A stretch of 64,000 nt of DNA, from assembly GCA_020632495.1 (NCBI GenBank), contig JACKFL010000006.1:1426001-1490000 (forward strand). The letters are read 5' to 3'. Shown in pieces: positions 39,794 to 48,968 of this stretch. Each line of letters opens with the position of its first letter. Position 1 is the stretch's first letter. Below the pieces are notes generated by a model, which was given only the letters and a program-made list of their open reading frames with translations, was not told the DNA's origin and did not search any database. The translations under genes were made by a program, and so were the position numbers. The stretch comes from Candidatus Omnitrophota bacterium. Its GTDB lineage: Bacteria > Omnitrophota > Gorgyraeia > Zapsychrales > Zapsychraceae.

Positions 39794-40341
39794 TTTTCCT
39801 GGAAAAGTTTTAAGTAATCGGTAGGATCGGCACGCACATCATTGCCGTCGCGCTGCACTGCTTCGCGCATGGCCGGGGATTGATATTCCCACTTATGCCT
39901 TCGGATCAGATCATCCAATTGACGCGAGTCATTGACCTGAGGTTCCGCGGGACGCTGTTTGGCTTCCTGCATGCGTTTTTGGATGTAAGCGTCCAGCTTT
40001 TGCTGTCGTTTGGCGGGATTTCCAGAGGTGAGCACACGGGTCGGATCCCCATGATCAGGCTGCAACTGAAATGCCTTGACCGGGAACGGCCAGGGCTTGT
40101 CCGGATGCTCGTAACGGTAGTGCCCTTTCTCGAAAGCGCTGTACGAATACCGTGAGCGGGCGTCATTGGAAAAATAATACGGATGATATCCGAAGCGGAT
40201 CTTGTGGTCCTCACGCACGGACAGGGAATCATAGGCCCGCTTATACTTCTGCAAATAGACCGGATAGTCATTAAGCGCGTGTGCCGGCGGCACCGCCCCC
40301 ACAACCAAGACGATCACGAAACCCAATACCTTTCCCTTCAT
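39790..40341 (-). CDS. Secreted hypothetical protein
   Basis: 183 residues from ATG 40341 (GGGAG upstream). A signal peptide (VLGFVIVLVVGAVPPAHA, cleavage before LND) is followed by a mature protein rich in Tyr, Arg and Pro (YPVYLQKYKRAYDSL, YHPYYFSNDARSRYSY) and a charged helical tail. No family recognised. It converges with and touches CpaE-CpaF copy 2 by 4 bases. Confidence 0.65.
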   Translation of the reverse strand: MKGKVLGFVIVLVVGAVPPAHALNDYPVYLQKYKRAYDSLSVREDHKIRFGYHPYYFSNDARSRYSYSAFEKGHYRYEHPDKPWPFPVKAFQLQPDHGDPTRVLTSGNPAKRQQKLDAYIQKRMQEAKQRPAEPQVNDSRQLDDLIRRHKWEYQSPAMREAVQRDGNDVRADPTDYLKLFQEN

Positions 40342-40536
40342 AACGCTCCCTGTCCTGTTCATCCCTATCGTTGAAAACCGCGAATATCTTCCAAATTTAA
40401 CCGTTAATTCTAAAACTTCAATAGGACACCCTCCACCCTACCCGGACAGTCCCGGACAGCAGCTGGAGCCTTGACGTGCACCCTCTGCATATATTTGATA
40501 ACAGTTTGGGAAGACTGAATTTACTGCCGGCAGCGC

Positions 40537-43500
40537 CTAGGCTGCCGGACCGGCCGGGACTCCGGCCTGGGAGAGTAATAAAGGAAGATTCGTAATCGGA
40601 GTTATCTGAAAGATGACCGGGGTCAATCCGCGGATATCGATGTTTTCAATCCCCACGGGTGTCAGGTCGATCTGTGTACGGTTGCCCTCCCGCAATAACT
40701 TCAGATTTTCCGGACTGAGATCGATACCACCGACCGGCGCTTCGGCTTCCGGCAGCACGGCGGCATCCCGTTGTCCGCCGACCTCGGTGCCGGTGGACTC
40801 TTCTTCTGCCGAGAACTGCGGGCGTATTTCGCCCAGGTACCGCTCACCTTCGGCCAGCAGATCTTCCGCCTCCGCGACCCACTCGCGGTGCTCCGCGTTC
40901 ATGGCGATCATGGGAAAGGTACGGCCGACCACCGAACTGTCAATAATAAGATCAATCTCTTCGTCGCTGACATCATAACCGATGAGCACATTTTGGAAAT
41001 GCTGCCGCGCGGCCTCGCGTTGATTCGCGGGGATCTCCCGTTTGGCAAAGAACTCAATGTAATCGGCCTGCGCTGTGAAGATATCTTTAAAGCGTTTGAG
41101 TGTCCGGTCGAAAGCGATGTACTGCTGAGCCGCGCTGCGCGGGTATCCGCTCATCAGACCGTAGCGGACCGTGCGCGTCTCCCACTGCGGACCGGCGGCA
41201 TTTGTCCATTGCGCGAATTCATTGACCACCCATTGCCGGTTCCCCAGCGCTTCGGCCGGGAAGAGATCGGCATTCGCCGCGATAACTTCAAGGGCGGCCC
41301 GCACGTTGACGATGGAAAACCGGTCATCCCGGTGCTGGATCACGTCGTAATCCTGGTCCGCGCGGATCGCCTCGATCAGGACGGTCCGTGCCACATTGTC
41401 GAGCCGTCCCAGAATGAATTGAAAGGGTGACTGCGTGAATCCCACCTCAGGCGAGACACCGGAGTAGACTTTAATCATGTTGGCGTCCCGCGCCACCTCC
41501 TCGGCAATCTCTTGCGGCAGGCGGTTCAACAGTTCGGACAAATCCGTCATTCCCCGACGGACCAAGTCGTTATCGGTCACGCGGACGTCTGTCAAGACAG
41601 CCGCATCCCGTGTGACGGCCTCACCGATGTCCGCCACCCCGGCCGGAGCTTCCTGCGCGAGATAATCCTGCAGTTCACGAAATACGCCCTGCCGTTGCGT
41701 AAAACCTTCGATAAAATCATTCCTGGCCTGCTCCCGGGCAGCCGCCACGAGATTCCGGTCGGCTTCCGGCAACTCGTTGTAATTGCCGGCAGTAGCCTCT
41801 CCAAAGACATTCTCCGCAATGGCCTGCACCTCATCCTGCGTGATCGAAACTATCCGCTGAACCAACCGGTCCGCCAACGAGGTCCGGATGAAATCCGCCC
41901 GGTCGATCAGGTAATCAAGCAAGTCATCCAGTTCCGTTTGATCCAAATAGCTGAAAGACTCCCCATAATCCACCCACCGCAAATTCGCAACCCCCTGGGT
42001 CTGCGCGGCGGCCATACGGATGTTTTCCGGCAGTATGGAATCAAAAAGGTCATTGGAAAATACCCGATAAAGATCCGATAAGACAAACTCGGGACCAAAT
42101 GTTTCAACAAGCTGCCGGTAAACATCGGTTTGGCCGCTGATCCGAAAGTCCAGCGCATCCCGGAAGCGCAACGCGTCCACACCCAGCCCAGGGAGATTCT
42201 CCGCCAGCCCTCCTCCCCAGACCTGTTCGATCGATGACACACCGTTCGGTGTGACCAGGACCTGGACCGGACTGATTTGATCGAAGCCGATTAATCTGGC
42301 CACTTCAAAATTGGCGCGTGATATCAATGCTTCATTGATGCGGGCGCTCGGATTACGGTTCAAGCGGGTTTTGTTGATGACGCGACTGCCGTCAAGCAGC
42401 GTCAGAATCGGATAGCGGAGGGTTTCGGTATCCGTGGCGATGACAGCCGCCTCCAAATCGTTACGGTTGACAAAAACGGGCAGGTTTTGCAGCACGGCCC
42501 GGTCCCGGTTCACGCGCCGTTGCGGGTCCGCCAGGATAACGTTGAGGGCCAGCTTGTCCCCTAAAAAGCTGCCGTCCACAACGGTGCGCAAAGTGTTGTC
42601 TGTCAAACGCGCGTAGTCCGTCGCCCGGGTAACTGCACGGCCGAACACCGCACCGCCGGAGAAGTACTTGCGCGGGATAATCTCCCGGGTAACCGGATCG
42701 TATTCCTCTTTGATGTAGCTGTAAGCCCCGTCGCGGTACGCCTGCAGGTAACGCTGATAAATCTGCTCTTTGGCATCCTTATCCTCAATCTCGACGCCGT
42801 TGACCTTGTTCTGGTTCACGTACTTCAACCCGAGGACGTGACTCTTGAGATTCTCCTTAAACCACGTCGCCAGGACCATCGCGTGATAAATCTGCCGCAA
42901 CTGGGCAAAGTTTTTGCCCTCGTTGACTTCCTTCTCCAGCTCCGGGATAACGATCTCCCGGACGATCGCCGAAGAGACCTCATTGACTTCCTTGGCCTCA
43001 TTCTTGACAAACTGGTCGAGCCCGATCGCGCGGTTGCCCTCATTGCTGTCGAGCGCGAGGTAATCCTCCTCCAGCATGATCTTCAGCCGGCTCTGGGTGA
43101 CAAAGGCGGCGGTACCGTTCTCAAAAACCGTGGCGCTGTCCGGAACGATCCACACCTTGTTGAAGGTGTTGACCGGGATGTCGGTGGTCCCGTACATACG
43201 CTGGGCGCGCGCGTAGACCCGCTCCCAGAATTCTTTGCCGAGATCTTCCTCGGGATAGATCAATGAAGCGGTGACTTGTTTGAGGATATAATCCTGCGCC
43301 AACAGATCGCGGCCCATATCGGTGATCCCGAAGGAGCCGGGAATAATGCGTTGTTGCTCGTATGGAGAAAGGTTAACCCACTGCTCGTCCTCCGGTACGG
43401 TGAGCGCGGCCAAAAAGTAACGGATCATCCGCGTACTCTCCTGCTCGAGCGCCTCCGCCCGCAGGTCGGAATCACCGGTATCAACGATGAAATCAAAGCG

Positions 43501-43707
43501 GAAGGGATTGTCGGCATGCACCACCACCCCCCGCAAAGTCAGCGGCGCGTAGCCGGCGCTCAGATGCACCCGCGTGCCGGGCAGCGGCAGGCTCAGCTGA
43601 GTCTGCGCCCATACCGCGGGTACGGGCAGTAAACCTGTCGTCAACAGGCAGACACCCGCCATGACGGCAGCGAATCGGGACCAGAGATGGTGACGTAGTT
43701 TTTTCAT
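40537..43707 (-). CDS. Large secreted protein of an Omnitrophota-type family
   Basis: 1056 residues from ATG 43707 (AAAGGA upstream). A signal peptide (cleavage after VWA) leads a long, soluble, mostly helical protein. The conserved-looking block includes KVWIVPDSATVFENGTAAFV, LKIMLEEDYLAL, VNEVSSAIVREIVIPELEKE, MVLATWFKENLKSHVLGL, VNQNKVNGVEIED and RKYFSGGAV; I recall similar blocks in very large proteins of Candidatus Omnitrophota (memory, not a search). Residues 440-1000 are not assigned. No cysteine pairs, lipobox or sorting signal are evident. The promoter carries a palindromic operator (43722-43763). Confidence 0.75.
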   Translation of the reverse strand: MKKLRHHLWSRFAAVMAGVCLLTTGLLPVPAVWAQTQLSLPLPGTRVHLSAGYAPLTLRGVVVHADNPFRFDFIVDTGDSDLRAEALEQESTRMIRYFLAALTVPEDEQWVNLSPYEQQRIIPGSFGITDMGRDLLAQDYILKQVTASLIYPEEDLGKEFWERVYARAQRMYGTTDIPVNTFNKVWIVPDSATVFENGTAAFVTQSRLKIMLEEDYLALDSNEGNRAIGLDQFVKNEAKEVNEVSSAIVREIVIPELEKEVNEGKNFAQLRQIYHAMVLATWFKENLKSHVLGLKYVNQNKVNGVEIEDKDAKEQIYQRYLQAYRDGAYSYIKEEYDPVTREIIPRKYFSGGAVFGRAVTRATDYARLTDNTLRTVVDGSFLGDKLALNVILADPQRRVNRDRAVLQNLPVFVNRNDLEAAVIATDTETLRYPILTLLDGSRVINKTRLNRNPSARINEALISRANFEVARLIGFDQISPVQVLVTPNGVSSIEQVWGGGLAENLPGLGVDALRFRDALDFRISGQTDVYRQLVETFGPEFVLSDLYRVFSNDLFDSILPENIRMAAAQTQGVANLRWVDYGESFSYLDQTELDDLLDYLIDRADFIRTSLADRLVQRIVSITQDEVQAIAENVFGEATAGNYNELPEADRNLVAAAREQARNDFIEGFTQRQGVFRELQDYLAQEAPAGVADIGEAVTRDAAVLTDVRVTDNDLVRRGMTDLSELLNRLPQEIAEEVARDANMIKVYSGVSPEVGFTQSPFQFILGRLDNVARTVLIEAIRADQDYDVIQHRDDRFSIVNVRAALEVIAANADLFPAEALGNRQWVVNEFAQWTNAAGPQWETRTVRYGLMSGYPRSAAQQYIAFDRTLKRFKDIFTAQADYIEFFAKREIPANQREAARQHFQNVLIGYDVSDEEIDLIIDSSVVGRTFPMIAMNAEHREWVAEAEDLLAEGERYLGEIRPQFSAEEESTGTEVGGQRDAAVLPEAEAPVGGIDLSPENLKLLREGNRTQIDLTPVGIENIDIRGLTPVIFQITPITNLPLLLSQAGVPAGPAA

Positions 43708-43721
43708 GGAAAGTATTCCTT

Positions 43722-43763
43722 TAGTACTGGTACTAGTATATAGCAATCCGCCCCAAGTGCCAA
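43722..43763 (-). promoter_or_regulatory. Promoter and palindromic operator of the large secreted protein gene
   Basis: On the minus strand, TTGGCA (43758-43763), a 17-bp spacer and TATACT (43735-43740). A perfect inverted repeat, TAGTAC-TG-GTACTA (43722-43735), begins at the -10 box and covers the predicted start near 43728, the position of a repressor site. Confidence 0.68.
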
Positions 43764-43833
43764 ATAGTCGATCCCCGGGTTTTTTCACGAGTTTCCCAGT
43801 GTATTCCCGGTCTTGTGTGTGGTAGCATACCGG

Positions 43834-44802
43834 ATGGCCGAATTGATCATCACCAACGGCGACAGCGCCGCCGACAGCATGCGGCAGGCCGGTTTTCAGG
43901 AAGAAATCCTGTGCTGGAAGGATGTCCTGCATGACGGACCGGTCCCGGGGGCCGCTTCTTGGGAAGATCTGACAAACACACGCTGCCGATATTTATCCGG
44001 CGCCTTCGGAGAATCCCCGGAAGAAGTCCGCAAGAATTTTGACCGGCGAGACAGAATTCTGGAGAGCCTGGAGACTTATGAGAAGGTCAGCCTATGGTTT
44101 GAACACGACCTGTACGACCAACTTCAACTGTGCCAGATACTGGACTATCTTAACCGGATCCAACCGCGGCCAGTCGTATCCCTGATGCAATCCGAGGCCT
44201 ATCTGGGTATGATCCCGCCTGTGCAACTCCCAGCATTGCGCGAAAAAGTGCGTCCTGTCACCACACAGGATTACGTGGACGGCAGCCGCTTCTGGAAGGC
44301 CTTCACCGCCCCGGATCCGCTGGCCGTGCCGTTGTTTGTCGATTATACCGGCCCGCTCGTGTTCCTTCCGGCCATCACCAAACGTCTGCTGCAGACCTTT
44401 CCCTACCGGGACAACGGCCTCACCTTGACACAGCGCTACACCCTGAAACATCTGAAGGACAACGCCAAGCGGGTGGCTAAGCTATTCGGTGATTATTGCC
44501 GGGAAGAAGAGATAAAATATCTGGGGGACTGGAGCTTTGTGAAATACCTGGAAGAATTGGCGTTCTGTCCGTCGCCGCTGATCGAGGGATACGCGGTGAG
44601 GCTGTCGCGGGGATCCGCGAAGGAGGTTTATCAGCAAAAGATATCGCTGACAGCGGCGGGCAGGGACGTTGTGCAAGGCACGCTAAATCACCTCACCCTT
44701 AATGGCATAGACCGCTGGATCGGGGGCACGCATTTAACTCCGGATAATCTCTACTGCTTTGATCCGCGGCAGAAGTGTCTCGTCAAGGTCGACAAGCTTT
44801 AG
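43834..44802 (+). CDS. DUF1835-domain protein
   Basis: 322 residues. The N-terminus matches DUF1835: ELIITNGDSAADSMRQAGF, EILCWKDVLHDGPVPG, then VSLWFEHDLYDQLQLCQIL and the later C-terminal domain (about residues 220-322) resembling DUF3658. Function unknown; the DUF1835 fold has been suggested to relate to nucleotide metabolism. I chose ATG 43834, since the family begins MAELII. An extended -10 (TGGTAGCAT) ends only 5 bases before it, so this may also be leaderless. It ends by overlapping purE (convergent) by 4 bases. Confidence 0.85.
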   Translation: MAELIITNGDSAADSMRQAGFQEEILCWKDVLHDGPVPGAASWEDLTNTRCRYLSGAFGESPEEVRKNFDRRDRILESLETYEKVSLWFEHDLYDQLQLCQILDYLNRIQPRPVVSLMQSEAYLGMIPPVQLPALREKVRPVTTQDYVDGSRFWKAFTAPDPLAVPLFVDYTGPLVFLPAITKRLLQTFPYRDNGLTLTQRYTLKHLKDNAKRVAKLFGDYCREEEIKYLGDWSFVKYLEELAFCPSPLIEGYAVRLSRGSAKEVYQQKISLTAAGRDVVQGTLNHLTLNGIDRWIGGTHLTPDNLYCFDPRQKCLVKVDKL

Positions 44803-45299
44803 CCCTTCCCCTCCTCGACTTCCCGGGCCATCTGCTGGACTTTCTCCTCCAGCGCTTTTTTGTACGCGGCCAATCGCACGGCGAGATCTTCGTCGCTGAC
44901 GGCCAGAATCTGCGCGGCCAACACACCGGCATTCTGCGCGCCGTTAACCGCGACCGTGGCTACCGGGACCCCCTTAGGCATTTGCGCGATCGACAACAAC
45001 GAATCCCATCCATCCAGGCTGTTCGAAGACTTGATGGGAACACCGATCACCGGCAGCGTGGTCACCGATGCCACCATGCCGGGCAGATGGGCCGCCCCGC
45101 CGGCTCCGGCGATAATCACCTTTAATGCCCTCCCGCGCGCCTCCTTGGCATACGTCATCATGCGCTCGGGGGTGCGGTGTGCCGAAACAACGGTAATCTC
45201 AAACGGCACGTCAAACTCTTTCAACATGTCGGCGGCCCCCTGCATCACCGTCAGATCCGACTGACTTCCCATAATGATTCCTACGACTGGCTTTGACAT
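44799..45299 (-). CDS. purE: N5-carboxyaminoimidazole ribonucleotide mutase PurE
   Basis: This 166-residue class I PurE moves CO2 from N5-CAIR to CAIR in purine synthesis. Strings: GIIMGSQSDL, VSAHRTPERM, AGAGGAAHLPGMVAS, GVPIKSSNSLDGWDSLLSI and NGAQNAGVLAAQIL. It overlaps purK by 19 bases in the same operon, as in many bacteria. Confidence 0.97.
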   Translation of the reverse strand: MSKPVVGIIMGSQSDLTVMQGAADMLKEFDVPFEITVVSAHRTPERMMTYAKEARGRALKVIIAGAGGAAHLPGMVASVTTLPVIGVPIKSSNSLDGWDSLLSIAQMPKGVPVATVAVNGAQNAGVLAAQILAVSDEDLAVRLAAYKKALEEKVQQMAREVEEGKG

Positions 45300-46438
45300 G
45301 ATATCGCTTTGACCTCCTCCTTGATATGCTGCGCGATTTCGAGCGCTTCGTCCAGACTGTCCCGTACCACCGTCACATGCCCCATCTTGCGATGCGGCCG
45401 GGTAATTTTCTTACCGTAACGGTGAATATACACGCCGGGAAGTTCGAGAAACGGTTCGATACCGATGTACGCGACCGGACCGCTGTGCCCCGGCTCACCG
45501 ACGATGTTGACCATTACCGCCGGCGCGATCAACTCGGTCGAACCCAGCGGCAGGTTGAAGATCGAACGGATATGCTGCTCAAACTGTGACGTGCGGCACG
45601 CCTCGATGGTGTGGTGCCCGCTGTTATGCGGCCGCGGCGCGATCTCGTTGATCAGGATCCGGTCATCCGCCGTCACAAACATCTCCACGGCCAGCAAACC
45701 GACCAAACCCACCTCCCTGGCCAAACGCTCGGCCAGCGCGACCGCCTCACGGTCCTGATCGGCCGGAATCCGCGCCGGGGCAAACAGATAGTCCAGCATC
45801 TGAACTCCTTCATGAAAGACCATCTCCACCGTGGGAAAGGTACTCACCTGGCCGGCCTGATTGCGCGCGACCAGCACGCTGATTTCCTTCTTGATGTCGA
45901 CGCGCGTCTCAATTACGCTCGGCGAATCAATGGCCCGACCCAGGTCCTGCGGGTCATTGAGGATGGCCACTCCCCGGCCGTCGTATCCTTCCCGCCGCGC
46001 CTTCTGTACCACGGGAAAAGCAATGTCGGTCTGCATCCATTCCTTGAGCGAATCGACAAGAAAAAAATCCGCCGTGGGTAGTCCGCGGTCGCGGTAAAAT
46101 TGCTTTTGAAGCCCCTTATCCTGGACGATCTCAATGAGAGACGGATCAGGGAAGACATTGACGCCGTCGTGCTGCAATTGCTGCAGGGCGTCGAGATTGA
46201 CGTGTTCAATCTCGAGCGTCAGCGCATCGAGACCCTTACCGAACCGGTAAACATCGTCGTAGTTGCCGGCGTCACCGCACGAAAATTGGTGACAATACGG
46301 CCTGGCCGGCGCCGACTCATCGATGTCCATGATATGCGGGATGATCCCGAAATTCATGCACGGTTGCAGCAGCATACGTCCGAGTTGACCGCCTCTGAGA
46401 ATGCCCAGCCGGATTTCTTTCCCGAAAAAGGTTTCCAT
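45281..46438 (-). CDS. purK: N5-carboxyaminoimidazole ribonucleotide synthase PurK
   Basis: This 385-residue ATP-grasp enzyme makes N5-CAIR from AIR, bicarbonate and ATP. It has LGILRGGQLGRML at the N-terminus (the usual first glycine of GGGQ is Arg), VQKARREGYDGRGVAIL in the ATP-binding part, and the metal-binding NEIAPRPHNSGHHTIEAC. GGGGGAT precedes ATG 46438. Its promoter is at 46480-46508. Confidence 0.96.
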   Translation of the reverse strand: METFFGKEIRLGILRGGQLGRMLLQPCMNFGIIPHIMDIDESAPARPYCHQFSCGDAGNYDDVYRFGKGLDALTLEIEHVNLDALQQLQHDGVNVFPDPSLIEIVQDKGLQKQFYRDRGLPTADFFLVDSLKEWMQTDIAFPVVQKARREGYDGRGVAILNDPQDLGRAIDSPSVIETRVDIKKEISVLVARNQAGQVSTFPTVEMVFHEGVQMLDYLFAPARIPADQDREAVALAERLAREVGLVGLLAVEMFVTADDRILINEIAPRPHNSGHHTIEACRTSQFEQHIRSIFNLPLGSTELIAPAVMVNIVGEPGHSGPVAYIGIEPFLELPGVYIHRYGKKITRPHRKMGHVTVVRDSLDEALEIAQHIKEEVKAISCQSQS

Positions 46439-46479
46439 TATCCCCCTACATTAGCCTGTTCTTGCCGGTAAGCTTCTTC

Positions 46480-46508
46480 ATTATAGGGCTTACGCGGCCC
46501 GAAACCAA
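46480..46508 (-). promoter_or_regulatory. purKE promoter
   Basis: On the minus strand, TTGGTT (46503-46508), a 17-bp spacer and TATAAT (46480-46485). Start predicted near 46473. No purine-riboswitch-like aptamer in the 35-base leader. Confidence 0.68.
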
Positions 46509-46559
46509 ACACTTAACCGTCTTTCCACCGTATCAGCCCGCCGCCGCGAACACGTCCGT

Positions 46560-47354
46560 TCACTGCCGGTTGAGGCTCCAATCGTAGTCGTTCCAACGCA
46601 CGGTCCACGGTATGGGTTGATTCTCCAGCAAGTCCCGGACCTCCGGAGAAGGCGCAAACGCAGCTAGATATCTCAGCAGGTCTTTTTTATTCTTCCCGAA
46701 GTCTTTGAGGAACCACTTGAAGATCCCCGATAGATACGCCGTCTGGCTTTTCAGATCGAATCGGTTCAAGTCCGGGCGTGACAGGAAAATCCGCCCCTGA
46801 TCATCCAGCTGCTTTTCGATCCGGCCGGCGACGTAGGCCTCGGCGCGCAGCGGCGGACAACTGCGGGCGGCACAAACGATCGCGAAATGGATGCGAGGGT
46901 CTCCGAACTGCGGCCGCAGAATCTTGTGTTCCACATGCGCCAAAGAAACTTCCTGGCCATTGATCGCAAACCACTTTTTGTCCCAGATCGTGGTCTTGAA
47001 CACCGTCCCCAGGACGAGGCCTCCGCCGTGCAGGTCATTGATGCTCTCCAGCGGATAGTTATCACAGATGACCTGCAGCGTGAAGGCATTGTAGACATTG
47101 ATCCAGAAGGCCAAGGCTTCTTCGCGCTCCAGCCGGCCGGGGTCCGTGTGCGACAATTGTTCGGTGACGGATCGCAAGGCGGGGTCCGCGCAGAGCCGCT
47201 CATAATCGACGAGGCCGCGCGGGTTTACATACTCGTGTAAAAGGGTGTCGTAAGCGCTATAGTCCATGGATGTTTGACTCTGTGCAGCCTCGGCTTCCGG
47301 CAGAAGCCCGGCTCCTGTTATCAGCAGTAAACACAAAATAAGACGAATCACCAT
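46560..47354 (-). CDS. Secreted DUF547 protein
   Basis: 264 residues. A signal peptide (cleavage after AEA) is followed by DUF547 strings EALAFWINVYNAFTLQVI, INDLHGGG, LAHVEHKILRPQFGDPRIHFAIVCAARSCPPL, and a late IFKWFLKDFG. DUF547 resembles thiol/transglutaminase-like folds with a conserved Cys-Pro (SCPPL) region; function not established. Last of a seven-gene run beginning with the glycosyltransferase at 51647; 24 bp after the SCO gene. Confidence 0.9.
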   Translation of the reverse strand: MVIRLILCLLLITGAGLLPEAEAAQSQTSMDYSAYDTLLHEYVNPRGLVDYERLCADPALRSVTEQLSHTDPGRLEREEALAFWINVYNAFTLQVICDNYPLESINDLHGGGLVLGTVFKTTIWDKKWFAINGQEVSLAHVEHKILRPQFGDPRIHFAIVCAARSCPPLRAEAYVAGRIEKQLDDQGRIFLSRPDLNRFDLKSQTAYLSGIFKWFLKDFGKNKKDLLRYLAAFAPSPEVRDLLENQPIPWTVRWNDYDWSLNRQ

Positions 47355-47378
47355 CTCGACTCTCCCTGATCACCGCGA

Positions 47379-47984
47379 TCAATTTCCGGGTTTGGCCCCG
47401 CGGACCTTGCGGATAATTTTTGTCATGTGATCCACATCATCATCCGGCCGGAACAGATAGCGGACATTACCCTCCTGGTCAAGTAGATACACATAGCTGG
47501 TGTGGTCGATCAGATAGCCCAGCGCCGATGAACTCTTGACGATCTGATACCAGGCGTCGAAATCTTCGACCACAAAGTCGACGTCCATCTGATCACCGGT
47601 CAGCCCGACCGCGTTAATACTGAAGTAGCTCAGATATTCTTTGATCTTGTCCGGCGAGTCGCGGTAGCTGTCGACGGAAATAAAGACCGTCTGGACCTCC
47701 CCGCGCTCCTTTTCGGTCAGCTGCTGGTAAACCCGGCTGAGTTTGGACAAAGTGACCGGACAGACGTCGGGACAGGAGAGATAGCCGAAGAACAGCAGGA
47801 CGACCTTGCCCCTCAAATCTTTCAATTCAAACGGTTCGCCGTTCTGATCGGTGAGCTTGAAGTTTTTGTCGGGATTTATCGCGTCATAGTACTGTAGCCG
47901 CTGATCCGCCGCGGCTGTCACCGGCAGGCCGGCCAATATAATGGCCACGGACAATAATCCCACACTGATATTATTTCGTTTCAT
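47379..47984 (-). CDS. SCO1/SenC-family copper protein
   Basis: 201 residues. An N-terminal signal or membrane segment precedes a thioredoxin fold with the copper-binding SCPDVCPVT (CxxxC) and the downstream histidine in IDHTSYVYLLD. SCO proteins deliver copper or reduce the CuA site of cytochrome oxidase, or serve as redox sensors. It lies after PCuAC and before DUF547 in the same operon; PCuAC and SCO are a known pair in copper delivery. No oxidase subunits are seen in the window. Confidence 0.93.
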   Translation of the reverse strand: MKRNNISVGLLSVAIILAGLPVTAAADQRLQYYDAINPDKNFKLTDQNGEPFELKDLRGKVVLLFFGYLSCPDVCPVTLSKLSRVYQQLTEKERGEVQTVFISVDSYRDSPDKIKEYLSYFSINAVGLTGDQMDVDFVVEDFDAWYQIVKSSSALGYLIDHTSYVYLLDQEGNVRYLFRPDDDVDHMTKIIRKVRGAKPGN

Positions 47985-48002
47985 TCGCAAGCTCCCTGCT
48001 GA

Positions 48003-48536
48003 CTAACTGCCTTTGTGACTTCCCTTCATACTGCCGTGATGGCTGCCTTTGTGGCTGCCCTTTTCGTCATCGATGGCCATCATGTCCATACGCTTGACGA
48101 CCGCGGACACCCCCTGATGGCGTCCGTCGGCAAAGGTTAAATCGAGGCTGACCGTATCCCCGGGAGTAAGACGCCCCTTGAGATCTATGAGCATGATGTG
48201 CCAGCCGCTCGGCGCGAGCTTGAAGGTTTCACCGGCCGGGATGCGGATCTCATCGACTTTGCGCATGGTCATGCGGTCATTATCCATCGTCATCATGTGC
48301 ATTTCCGCGTGCTCCGCTACAGCGGTGTAGACAGCGGTAATGACAACCTCCTCTTCGGTCGGATTCATCAATTCCATATAGGCCGCCGTGTGACCGACCA
48401 CCGGCGGGACCCCTCGGACCCAGGCGTTGCTGATCTCTAGGACTTCTTCCTGGACCGGTTCCATCGCGTGTAAAGAGGCCGGACGGATACAGGCCAACAG
48501 GCTGACAGCGGTGAATATCAATAGACGGGTTCTCAT
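48003..48536 (-). CDS. Periplasmic copper chaperone PCuAC
   Basis: 177 residues. A signal peptide (cleavage after LHA) is followed by the PCuAC domain with the copper site HAEMHMM...KVDEIRIPAGETFKL...SGWHIMLIDL, i.e. the H-x-M, M and H-x-M pattern. The C-terminus is an unusual low-complexity tail with repeated GSHKGS/GSHHGS/GSMKGS units, which adds His and Met for copper. The start overlaps the cytochrome c stop by 4 bases (ATGA). Confidence 0.93.
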   Translation of the reverse strand: MRTRLLIFTAVSLLACIRPASLHAMEPVQEEVLEISNAWVRGVPPVVGHTAAYMELMNPTEEEVVITAVYTAVAEHAEMHMMTMDNDRMTMRKVDEIRIPAGETFKLAPSGWHIMLIDLKGRLTPGDTVSLDLTFADGRHQGVSAVVKRMDMMAIDDEKGSHKGSHHGSMKGSHKGS

Positions 48537-48937
48537 GGCGCATTCTCCTTGTTGGGGGATTGTTGACCCGCAGCCTGCAGTGATTCGAGATAAATGGCGA
48601 GGTCACGTAATTCAATATCGGTTAAATGGTCGAAACCAGCCATGGCCGTTCCTTCGCGGGGAACACCGTTTTTGATCGTCCGCATCATCGCACCGCGGCT
48701 GGGACCCTGCCGATAGTTGGCGGGGTCGTAGAAATCCGTCGGCGGCGGATAGTACCGCGCGGCGTTCAGGCCGTCGCCGCGCCCTTCCTTGCCGTGGCAC
48801 ACCGCACAGCCGTTGGTCAAATACAGCTGCCGCCCGCGCTCCTCAGCCTCGCGCCGGATGCGCGCTTGCTCTTCCGGACTCGGCCCGCAGCTGGCGGCCA
48901 AGCTGGCAAGGATGACCACCGCCACAGTACGGGCCAT
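48533..48937 (-). CDS. Lipoprotein cytochrome c
   Basis: 134 residues from ATG 48937. A lipobox (LAASC) at about residue 17 gives a membrane-anchored mature protein. The haem-binding site is CAVCH, with FDHLTDIELRDLAIYLESL at the end and a Met candidate in GTAMAGF. It is a single-haem class I cytochrome of the kind that carries electrons in the periplasm, likely linked to the copper genes around it. An in-frame ATG at 49048 would overlap the TonB-like gene and is rejected. Confidence 0.88.
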   Translation of the reverse strand: MARTVAVVILASLAASCGPSPEEQARIRREAEERGRQLYLTNGCAVCHGKEGRGDGLNAARYYPPPTDFYDPANYRQGPSRGAMMRTIKNGVPREGTAMAGFDHLTDIELRDLAIYLESLQAAGQQSPNKENAP

Positions 48938-48968
48938 GGGATAAATCTGCGCGGTCGGTGAAATGCGA

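Noticed and set aside
40527..40548. Perfect 8-bp hairpin (CCGGCAGC/GCTGCCGG) at the stop codon of the large secreted protein gene as a terminator
   Set aside because: No T-run follows on the minus strand; it partly encodes the last residues and the stop.
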